NCBI GenBank assembly: GCA_018302165.1
Contig: JAGWAA010000021.1
Coordinates: 1-8,937 of the forward strand
Direction: 5' to 3'
Length of the DNA stretch: 8,937 nucleotides
Origin: Candidatus Woesearchaeota archaeon
GTDB taxonomy: Archaea > Nanobdellota > Nanobdellia > SCGC-AAA011-G17 > GW2011-AR17
The position numbers and the translations under genes are program-made. The notes beneath the pieces are model-generated. The model saw only the letters and a list, made by a program, of their open reading frames with translations. It was not told where the DNA came from and did no database searches. Every line of letters starts with the position of its first letter. Position 1 is the first letter of the stretch. Shown here piece by piece: positions 1 to 5,677 of this stretch.

Positions 1-408
1 GGCTACAATCATTTGCTGACAAAAAAAATTGCATCATTACCTTATGGTGCATTTGCATTGGAAGATTTGAAAGGTATTCGTAATGGAAAGAAAGGTAAGG
101 TGTTCAATAGAAAGAGAAATTCTTGGGCGTATTTTCAATTCAGAAAAATGCTGAAATATAAAGCTGAGAATCAAGGAAAGCAAGTAATTCTTGTTGATCC
201 GAAATTTACTTCTCAAGAATGTAATTTTTGTGGACACATTGACAAAGAAAATAGAAAAGGAAGTTTTTTTCATTGCAAAGAATGAGGATTTAAATGTCAT
301 GCAGATTTGAATGCGAGTAAAAATATCTCCCTAAGAGGATACAAAATCTTCTATGGGCAGGCTGTTGTAAACCAGCCATATATCTCAAACTATGAAATCA
401 AGAGATAG
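1..408 (+). pseudogene. tnpB: TnpB (RNA-guided nuclease of IS200/IS605 elements), 5'-partial, interrupted by TGA
   Basis: The reading frame is open from base 1 and so starts outside the window. It holds the C-terminal half of TnpB: the RuvC-II segment ALEDLKGIR with its catalytic Glu (bases 61-63), the bridging basic helix, then the zinc ribbon with the first Cys pair (CNFC, bases 220-231) and the third Cys (bases 274-276). The codon expected to be the fourth Cys is TGA (283-285). After it the same frame continues without any shift as GFKCHADLNASKNI, including the RuvC-III Asp (304-306), and the usual C-terminal VNQP, ending at TAG (406-408). Termination at TGA would remove the RuvC-III Asp and the fourth zinc ligand, so the product should be inactive as a nuclease. 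The single lesion and otherwise intact family motifs suggest recent decay. Sequencing error or recoding are less likely alternatives. TGA is used as a normal stop by the gene ending at 4297. Confidence 0.85.
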
Positions 409-427
409 AGTTTAGGGATAATTTCAG

Positions 428-473
428 TTCAGAAGCGTACGCTCAGTCTTTTAGATCTGAGATAGTTTCTGAA
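428..473 (+). repeat. Nested inverted repeats at the IS right end / possible guide-RNA (omega RNA) structure
   Basis: A perfect 7-base inverted repeat TTCAGAA (428-434) / TTCTGAA (467-473) encloses an 8-base palindrome GCGTACGC (435-442) and an inner hairpin: CTCAGTCT (442-449) pairs with AGA-CTGAG (453-455 and 457-461) around a TTT loop, with T456 bulged. In IS200/IS605 elements the region after tnpB carries a subterminal hairpin, and the guide RNA commonly overlaps the tnpB 3' end and right end. That role is inferred here from position and folding only. Confidence 0.45.
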
Positions 474-501
474 AATAGGAAAGTTTACTAAGTTTTGCTT
501 C

Positions 502-2034
502 TTATGGGGTCATTAATCCATTCATTTTCTTAAAAACATCATAAACTAACCAGGCATGATCACTAGCTTTTTTAGTCAATTCTTTTTTTTCTTCCTCTTT
601 ATCAAACCCTATTTCTCTTTCCTTTTTTTCTTCTTTATTCAAAAATGGAAAAAACATTTTATATGCACCAGCTAAAGAAGTAAATGGTTCAAATAAAGAT
701 TGTCCTACAATTTCTTTCTTTTTTTCTTCCTCTTTATTTTCTTTTTTTCCTTGTTCAGCTTCTTCTAAATATTTTTCAACATCACTACCTAAACTTTTTA
801 AAACTTCTTCAACGTCAACAGAAAAATCTATGTTTTGTCCATAAACAGTTTTCAAAATATCTTTATCACATTCTTCTTTATAATAATCAATATCAAAATC
901 AGTTGCAACATAGGGTTCTATTTCAATTTTTACTTCTCCTGAATGTTGTACTTGTTTTTGTCCACCTTGTGTATAGGTCAATTCTGGTCTTGTTACCTGT
1001 GTTATTCTAATCAACACACAAGAATTATAATATTTCCCTCTTTTAGTGACTCCTAAAAGTTCTAATTCTAATTTACTGCTTTCAAAAGAACTAACTAAAG
1101 ATGATTCATAAATATTTGTTTTCATTTGCAGTGCTTTTAATGAAGTCATCAATGGTTTTAACCAAGAAACATAAAGTCTAATTACATTATAATGCTGTTT
1201 AAGATTTTTAATTCTAAATTTCCAAGTATGTTCCATTTCACTATGGGTTTTTAATTTCCAAGTATAATATTGAACTAATTTTTTAGTTAAAATATCTCTT
1301 AATTTTTGTGTAAATTGATGCTCTTTTTGCATAGCATCCATAACTTTGGTTAAATTTTTTTGTTGTTCATCAATTGTTTTTCCATGAGGATTTATTCCAA
1401 AAAATAAATCTGGTAATGTTACAAATCCTAACTTTGTTGCAAGACTATAAACGGAATTTGGGTTTTGCATTCCTTGTTCAACAATCTCAACCCACATAGA
1501 TTTCAAAGTAATTTCATTTTGCCTAGCTTCAGGATCATCTTTATTTGCTGAGAGACTTTTATTATAATATTCTCTTCTTTCATCCATCATTCTAATTTCT
1601 CTAACCATTGGGAAAATTGTTTTTGTCAACTGACCAATTTGTGTTAAATAACTTGATACTTGCTGTTGGATTGCAGAAATTTTACTTCCCACATTTCCAT
1701 GAAATGCACTACTAACCGACGCATCAAAAACATCTTTTAATTTTATTAATCCTGGTTGTTTATCTTTACTCACAGTATGAATCCCAAAACTACTTGATTC
1801 ATGTACGCTTAAAAATTTTGTAAAAAAGAAATAATATTTTTCAACAGGTTCAGTCATACTATCCATAACCAAACTTAATTTTTTAGAACCATTCTTAGGA
1901 TGAATAATACTTTTTTCGTTTCGATTAAGAAAAGGATTATTTTTTTTAATTTCTTCTTCTTTTTCTTCTTTTGTTTTTTCTTTTGGTACTCCAAAAAGTG
2001 ATACAAATATTTGACTATTCTCCCCTTTTTTCAT
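502..2034 (-). CDS. Conserved-looking hypothetical protein, 510 residues, soluble, helix-rich
   Basis: I do not recognise this protein. It has no signal peptide and no convincing membrane span, so it is probably cytoplasmic. Three lysine/glutamate-rich segments (about residues 18-31, 427-441 and 467-489) look like flexible linkers that divide it into an N-terminal strand-forming part (50-105), a long helical core (about 110-325, with a Trp/Tyr-rich helix run at 253-292 and the segment SLATKLGFVTLPDLFFGI at 197-214), a short beta-rich part (325-385) and an amphipathic, aromatic C-terminal tail (442-465 and 488-510). No cysteine pairs, Walker motif or nuclease motif was seen. The start ATG (2032-2034) lies 27 bases from the centre of a TATA box, matching a leaderless transcript. 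The gene is divergent from the ABC transporter, with only 74 bases between the starts, so co-regulation is possible. It is probably lineage-restricted; this is an inference. Confidence 0.85.
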   Translation of the reverse strand: MKKGENSQIFVSLFGVPKEKTKEEKEEEIKKNNPFLNRNEKSIIHPKNGSKKLSLVMDSMTEPVEKYYFFFTKFLSVHESSSFGIHTVSKDKQPGLIKLKDVFDASVSSAFHGNVGSKISAIQQQVSSYLTQIGQLTKTIFPMVREIRMMDERREYYNKSLSANKDDPEARQNEITLKSMWVEIVEQGMQNPNSVYSLATKLGFVTLPDLFFGINPHGKTIDEQQKNLTKVMDAMQKEHQFTQKLRDILTKKLVQYYTWKLKTHSEMEHTWKFRIKNLKQHYNVIRLYVSWLKPLMTSLKALQMKTNIYESSLVSSFESSKLELELLGVTKRGKYYNSCVLIRITQVTRPELTYTQGGQKQVQHSGEVKIEIEPYVATDFDIDYYKEECDKDILKTVYGQNIDFSVDVEEVLKSLGSDVEKYLEEAEQGKKENKEEEKKKEIVGQSLFEPFTSLAGAYKMFFPFLNKEEKKEREIGFDKEEEKKELTKKASDHAWLVYDVFKKMNGLMTP

Positions 2035-2055
2035 TAATCATTTACAAAGTTCAAA

Positions 2056-2066
2056 ACTTTATAAAC
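2056..2066 (-). promoter_or_regulatory. TATA box for the 510-residue hypothetical gene
   Basis: Read on the minus strand the sequence is GTTTATAAAGT, centred 27 bases upstream of the ATG at 2034. That is the usual archaeal TATA-to-start-site distance, so the transcript should begin at or next to the start codon. Confidence 0.6.
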
Positions 2067-2078
2067 ATTGTGGGAAGG

Positions 2079-2087
2079 TTTTTAAAT
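2079..2087 (+). promoter_or_regulatory. TATA box for the ABC transporter gene
   Basis: TTTTTAAAT is preceded by purine-rich GGGAAGG, which could serve as the TFB-recognition element. It is centred 26 bases before the ATG at 2109, again predicting a leaderless mRNA. It sits about 20 bases from the oppositely directed TATA box, within one 74-base divergent promoter region. Confidence 0.6.
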
Positions 2088-2108
2088 CTTTTACCATACT
2101 AAACATAG

Positions 2109-3899
2109 ATGTTTGAAAGACCTAAAAAGAAACGTGATATTAATTTTAAATATAATCTTAAGGTCTATTGGGATATTATAAAAGATTATAAGGTTTTGTT
2201 AATCTTTACTTTAATTACTGCATTATTGATTGAATCAAGTGTAATTATTGAAAGTTTCATCTTCAAAGAGATTATTGATCGAGGTACAAGCTATTCTAAT
2301 TCATTAATATCTTCTGAAGTATTTATTTCATTTCTTTTAATTTGTTTAATTATTTATATTATACTTATCATCAGTCAAGCAATTTTTCGTTGGTTATCAA
2401 TTCATTATTTGAATGTATTAGATGTAAATTCAATTTTAGACTTAAAACAAAAATTTTTCAACCATTTAATTACATTATCCCACAGATTTCATCAAACACA
2501 TAGTACAGGAATGTTAATTTCGAGATTAAATCGTGGCGTTAATGCTATTGAACAAATGAATGATTTTATAGCATTTAATACTCTTCCCTTATTTTTTCAA
2601 TTAATTTTAGCAAGTATTTCTTTAGCTTACTTCGATTGGGCTTCTTCATTAATTTTAGTTTTAACTGTAATTACATTTATCACTTATAGTTTTTTCATTC
2701 AAAACTCTCAACAAGAACCAAATTTAAAATTAAATGCCCAAGAAGACATAGAAAAATCTACAATTAATGATATATTTTCAAATATTGATACAATCAAATA
2801 TTTTGGGAAAGAATCAGTTATAAAATCTAAATTCTCAAAGATTAGTTCAAATACAAAATTTGCAGCTTTAAGACTTTGGAATTTTTTTCGTTGGATGAAT
2901 ACTGGGCAAGGATTAATAATATCCTTTGGTACAATTTTATTACTCTTTTTTTCAATAAGAAGTTTCTTGGCTGGTAATCTTTCTATTGGTGCTTTAGTGT
3001 TCATTTATACTATCTTTGGAAATATATTCAGTTTACTTTACAATTTTGTTTATGGTGTAAAACATTTCTATCATGCAATGGCAGATTTTGAAACTTTATT
3101 CAAATATAATAAAATCAAAAATGAAATAAAAAATAAACCTCACTCAAAAGAATTAATAATTCGAAATGGTAATATAGAGTTTAAAAATATTTATTTTAAT
3201 TTTAAAAATAGAAAGATTTTTTCAAATTTTAGTTTATCTATCAAAAAGAATGAACGTGTAGCAATTGTTGGCCCTTCAGGCTCTGGAAAAACAACTTTAA
3301 TTAAATTACTATATAGGTTTTATGATATCCAATATGGAGATATTTTGATTGATGGAAAATCTATTTATGACTGTAAACAAGAATCTTTAAGATCAGAATT
3401 AAGTATTGTCCCGCAGGAATGCATATTATTTAATGATACTATTTACAATAATATTGCTTTTTCTAATTCTGATGCTTCAAAGTCTGATGTGTTTAAGGCT
3501 ATTAAATTATCTCAATTAGATAAAACACTTTCTCGTTTCCCTTTACGTGAAAATACCCTTGTTGGAGAGAGAGGTGCAAAACTTTCTGGTGGTGAACGTC
3601 AAAGGATATCTATTGCTAGAGCTATACTTGCCGATAGAAAAATCTTAATTTTAGATGAAGCTACTTCTTCATTAGATTCTCAAACTGAATTTGATATTCA
3701 AGTTTCTTTAGAAAAACTTCTTCAAAATAGGACTTCAATTTTAATTGCGCATAGATTATCAACAATTATGAAAGCAAATTTAATTATTGTTTTAGATAAA
3801 GGTAAGATTGTTCAAATGGGCAAGCATGAAGAATTAATAAAACAATCTGGATTATACAAAAAACTTTGGAACCTTCAAAAAGGTGGTTATATAGGTTAA
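2109..3899 (+). CDS. ABC half-transporter, Atm1/ABCB7-like (type IV exporter fold)
   Basis: This is a fused membrane-plus-ATPase exporter subunit of 596 residues, the normal length for the family, expected to work as a homodimer in the cytoplasmic membrane. The N-terminal part (about 25-320) has hydrophobic spans near 28-50, 71-92, 155-175, 178-197, 268-288 and 292-315. The ATPase domain (350-590) is complete: probable A-loop Phe365, Walker A GPSGSGKT (388-395), Q-loop Gln436, signature LSGGE (492-496), Walker B ILILDE (512-517) and H-loop His548. Atm1-type features are RLNRGVNAIEQMNDF (139-153), resembling the DRG-containing segment of Atm1, and DTIKYFGKE (227-235), resembling the family's VKYFxNE. 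Atm1 relatives export glutathione-linked or sulfur-containing compounds, or metals; the substrate here cannot be told. The last codons converge on lspA, with the stops sharing TTAA at 3896-3899. Confidence 0.93.
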   Translation: MFERPKKKRDINFKYNLKVYWDIIKDYKVLLIFTLITALLIESSVIIESFIFKEIIDRGTSYSNSLISSEVFISFLLICLIIYIILIISQAIFRWLSIHYLNVLDVNSILDLKQKFFNHLITLSHRFHQTHSTGMLISRLNRGVNAIEQMNDFIAFNTLPLFFQLILASISLAYFDWASSLILVLTVITFITYSFFIQNSQQEPNLKLNAQEDIEKSTINDIFSNIDTIKYFGKESVIKSKFSKISSNTKFAALRLWNFFRWMNTGQGLIISFGTILLLFFSIRSFLAGNLSIGALVFIYTIFGNIFSLLYNFVYGVKHFYHAMADFETLFKYNKIKNEIKNKPHSKELIIRNGNIEFKNIYFNFKNRKIFSNFSLSIKKNERVAIVGPSGSGKTTLIKLLYRFYDIQYGDILIDGKSIYDCKQESLRSELSIVPQECILFNDTIYNNIAFSNSDASKSDVFKAIKLSQLDKTLSRFPLRENTLVGERGAKLSGGERQRISIARAILADRKILILDEATSSLDSQTEFDIQVSLEKLLQNRTSILIAHRLSTIMKANLIIVLDKGKIVQMGKHEELIKQSGLYKKLWNLQKGGYIG

Positions 3900-4300
3900 T
3901 CTTCTTTAATTAAATAATATGCTAAGATTAAAACTCCAATGGTATTACAAGCATCAGCAACATTAAAATTTGGCCAAACATAAATCCCAATAAAATCTCT
4001 AACATATCCAAAAAATATTCTATCAATCAAATTCCCAATAATTCCAACTTCAATTAATACAACACTAAGTAAATATTTCTTAAATAAAATCCAGACTAAT
4101 ATTGCTGCTACTAATGAGATTATTATCCATAACCAATTTAATCCTGAAAATATCCCAAATGCAACACCCGTATTTGTAGTAAAGTCAATCCTTAAAATAT
4201 TCCCAATTAAATTTATTTCTTTCTCAAAGAATATAAACTTTGTAATTTGATCTAAAAATAATAATCCTATAAACAACAATATATATTTTATTTTTTTCAT
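3896..4300 (-). CDS. lspA: Signal peptidase II (prolipoprotein signal peptidase)
   Basis: LspA is a membrane aspartic protease that removes signal peptides from lipid-modified prolipoproteins. This 134-residue protein is slightly short but has every family block: DQITK (17-21) in the first span, NTGVAFG (43-49), GNLIDR (89-94), VRDFI (100-104) and FNVAD (112-116). By homology to bacterial LspA the catalytic aspartates are D102 and D116, both present. Four hydrophobic spans are visible (about 5-23, 54-73, 77-97 and 118-132). Its ATG overlaps the TGA of the upstream 176-residue gene (ATGA), with no promoter of its own, so the two are a coupled operon. No lgt or obvious lipobox protein lies in the window. 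In a probable archaeon this bacterial-type enzyme is notable and may reflect transfer from bacteria. Confidence 0.93.
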   Translation of the reverse strand: MKKIKYILLFIGLLFLDQITKFIFFEKEINLIGNILRIDFTTNTGVAFGIFSGLNWLWIIISLVAAILVWILFKKYLLSVVLIEVGIIGNLIDRIFFGYVRDFIGIYVWPNFNVADACNTIGVLILAYYLIKED

Positions 4301-4827
4301 CTGTAAATCATCATAAATGCTTTTAGTTCATCATATAATTTATGTACTTCTAAATAAAGGGTTTGTTTTTGATCTATTAGTCTGTCCCGAATTAAAATTT
4401 CATATAATTGTGGTAAATATTTCCCTAAAAGTTTCTTCTTAAAATAATCAACATTTTTTTCGATCCAAGCCCCACTTTTAATTTCTAAAGTACACTTTTG
4501 TCTTTTTACTGTTGCACCAGTTTCTAATTTTATTTCTGTATCATTAATTCCTGTTATATTCATATTTAATTTTATTTTAAAAGTAACATAATCATCAATT
4601 TCTTTTTCTCCTTGCCAAAGTATTTCTAAATTTTTAGAACCATCTCGATTGATAACTTGTTTATATTCTAATTCTAACCATTTATAACCCATATGTTCAA
4701 ACCAATTCTTTAGTTCTTCATATAATTCTTCTAGATTATAAGTTCCTTTGGCTTTAATTTTATAACCATCTTCAATAATATCAACTTTCTTTCCAATTTC
4801 AATTGAATCACCAAATACTTCCATCAT
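4297..4827 (-). CDS. Hypothetical protein, 176 residues, first gene of the lspA operon
   Basis: I cannot assign a function. The protein is soluble, with no signal peptide or membrane span. It starts with short strands (1-28), then an amphipathic helix NLEELYEELKNWFEHMGY (31-48), several predicted beta strands (50-72, 79-92, 96-118) and a C-terminal helical region (122-172). The helix-then-sheet-then-helix layout could fit an alpha/beta lipid- or ligand-binding fold such as the START/SRPBCC type, but no diagnostic motif supports this. Two adjacent ATG codons (4825-4827 and 4822-4824) are possible starts; the first lies about 24 bases from a TATA box. The TGA stop overlaps the lspA ATG by 4 bases, so the protein is co-translated with signal peptidase II. 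This suggests, without proving, an envelope- or lipid-related role. Confidence 0.85.
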   Translation of the reverse strand: MMEVFGDSIEIGKKVDIIEDGYKIKAKGTYNLEELYEELKNWFEHMGYKWLELEYKQVINRDGSKNLEILWQGEKEIDDYVTFKIKLNMNITGINDTEIKLETGATVKRQKCTLEIKSGAWIEKNVDYFKKKLLGKYLPQLYEILIRDRLIDQKQTLYLEVHKLYDELKAFMMIYR

Positions 4828-4846
4828 TTTCTTTTAAAGTAATTTG

Positions 4847-4855
4847 ATTAATAAA
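4847..4855 (-). promoter_or_regulatory. TATA box for the hypothetical-lspA operon
   Basis: On the minus strand TTTATTAAT, preceded by AAAAAGG, is centred 24 bases before the ATG at 4827, giving a leaderless transcript that covers both the 176-residue gene and lspA. Confidence 0.5.
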
Positions 4856-4877
4856 CCTTTTTGTAAGCTCCATAATC

Positions 4878-4886
4878 TTTTTAAAC
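4878..4886 (+). promoter_or_regulatory. TATA box for the polyprenol kinase gene
   Basis: TTTTTAAAC is centred 27 bases before the ATG at 4909, consistent with leaderless transcription. It lies in the 81-base divergent region shared with the lspA operon. Confidence 0.5.
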
Positions 4887-4908
4887 TTGTTTTTAGCCAT
4901 ATTATCCA

Positions 4909-5469
4909 ATGATTACATCTTTAGAACTTAAAAGACAATTATTACACATTTTTTTTGGTGTTTTTATTGTTTGTATGCTTTATTTTCAAATATTTAATAT
5001 TTATCATTTGATTGCAATATTAATTTTAGGTTTAACACTTTCAAAACTTTGCTTACATTTTCGTATCCCTGTTGCTTCTTGGGTTATGGATAGATTTGAA
5101 CGTCCTGAATACAGAAAAACTTTCCCAGGTAAGGGCCCAATTTTTTTCATGATTGGTTCCATTGTTGTGGTGCATTTCTTCTCTCTTCAGACTGCATTGG
5201 CTTCAATATTAATTTTATCTTTAGGTGATGGTTTCTCTCATATATTTGGAAAATTACTCTCAAGAAAAGATTACAAACACTTAAAATCCATTGAAGGAAC
5301 TTTAATCGCAATAGTATTCTCATTTTTTGGTGCAATGATCTTTGTAAGCTCCTTTGCAGCCTTTTTTGGTACAATTTCATCCTTGTTACTTGAGAATTTA
5401 AAAATACCTTTTATAGACGATAATTTATTTATCCCTATTGTTGCGGCTTTAGTAATTAGTGCATTTTAA
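4909..5469 (+). CDS. CTP-dependent polyprenol (dolichol) kinase / phosphatidate cytidylyltransferase-like membrane protein
   Basis: Members of this SEC59/VTE5/DGK1-type family phosphorylate dolichol, phytol or diacylglycerol with CTP inside the membrane. The 186-residue product shows the family blocks in order: ELKRQLLHIFFG (6-17) with conserved Arg9 and His13, FPGKGPIFF (72-80), the nucleotide-binding segment LSLGDGFSHIFGK (103-115), KSIEGT (126-131), then Glu162 and DDNLFIPI (170-177). At least five hydrophobic spans are visible (about 11-30, 32-48, 77-96, 98-114, 130-155, 173-186). In archaea the likely substrate is dolichol for glycan-carrier lipid salvage, or another polyprenol; the exact substrate is inferred. 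It is separate from the CarS (CDP-archaeol synthase) family. It ends 65 bases before a small membrane peptide gene on the same strand, which has its own TATA box. Confidence 0.85.
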   Translation: MITSLELKRQLLHIFFGVFIVCMLYFQIFNIYHLIAILILGLTLSKLCLHFRIPVASWVMDRFERPEYRKTFPGKGPIFFMIGSIVVVHFFSLQTALASILILSLGDGFSHIFGKLLSRKDYKHLKSIEGTLIAIVFSFFGAMIFVSSFAAFFGTISSLLLENLKIPFIDDNLFIPIVAALVISAF

Positions 5470-5502
5470 TTGTTTAATAATTACTATTTATTAAAACATA
5501 AA

Positions 5503-5513
5503 TTTTTATAAAA
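5503..5513 (+). promoter_or_regulatory. TATA box for the small membrane peptide gene
   Basis: TTTTTATAAAA is a near-ideal archaeal TATA box centred 27 bases before the ATG at 5535. The spacing equals that of the larger genes here and is the main reason to believe the small gene is real. Confidence 0.6.
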
Positions 5514-5534
5514 CAATATTTCATTTATTTTTAT

Positions 5535-5666
5535 ATGGATACAATACAAATCAAGGACCCTGTTAGGGAAGGCTTTTTTGGCGGACTAGGTTTCCTAGCT
5601 TCAATATTATTAATAGCATTGATATTTATTGTTTGCTATGTCTTTTACTTGACATTTTTTGTTTAA
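5535..5666 (+). CDS. Small single-span membrane protein, 43 residues
   Basis: This is a short reading frame from ATG 5535 to TAA 5664. The product begins with a polar segment MDTIQIKDPVREG (1-13) followed by a Gly-rich turn (FFGGLGF) and one long hydrophobic stretch (about 17-43) that runs to the C-terminus, with Cys34 inside the membrane. The charge pattern does not resemble a cleaved signal peptide, and no lipobox is present. The polar N-terminal segment followed by a hydrophobic tail resembles small Sec61-beta/SecE-like or other tail-anchored subunits, but I cannot identify it as one. Support comes from the strong TATA box with leaderless spacing and the T-tract directly after the stop. 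It lies between the polyprenol kinase gene and the convergent radical SAM gene. Confidence 0.65.
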   Translation: MDTIQIKDPVREGFFGGLGFLASILLIALIFIVCYVFYLTFFV

Positions 5667-5677
5667 TTTTTTTATTT
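5667..5677 (+). terminator. Oligo-T tract after the small membrane protein gene
   Basis: Seven T residues follow the stop codon at once, then A and four more T. Archaeal RNA polymerase often terminates at such tracts without a hairpin. The tract overlaps the last codon of the convergent gene. Confidence 0.35.

Larger units (their letters stand above)
1..480 (+). mobile_element. Right-hand part of an IS200/IS605-type (tnpB) element
   Basis: The left edge of the window lies inside a tnpB gene, and the stretch after its end contains compact inverted repeats (428-473), as expected at the right end of an IS200/IS605-group element. No tnpA transposase and no left end are visible. The outer right boundary is not fixed: the repeats end at 473 and the neighbouring gene ends at 502, so I place it near 480. 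The element is probably immobile on its own, since its tnpB reading frame is interrupted. Confidence 0.5.

Noticed and set aside
283..285. TGA read as a sense codon under an altered genetic code.
   Set aside because: Known TGA reassignments in prokaryotes give Trp or Gly, not Cys; tryptophan is coded by TGG throughout; no other gene here has an in-frame TGA; and the 176-residue gene ends at a TGA that overlaps the lspA ATG.
570..760. Low-complexity T/C-rich tracts considered as repeats.
   Set aside because: They are simply the Lys/Glu-rich linker codons (AAA, GAA, GAG) of the minus-strand gene seen on the plus strand.
684..1010. 108-residue plus-strand frame inside the 510-residue gene.
   Set aside because: It lies antisense to a long gene and its Leu/Phe/Gln-rich product is what reading Lys/Glu-rich codons in reverse gives; no promoter supports it.
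2708..3004. 98-residue minus-strand frame inside the ABC transporter gene.
   Set aside because: It is antisense to the membrane domain of a well-supported gene, and no motif or promoter is visible.
5147..5380. 77-residue minus-strand frame inside the polyprenol kinase gene.
   Set aside because: It is antisense to conserved family motifs of the kinase; no promoter or recognisable domain.
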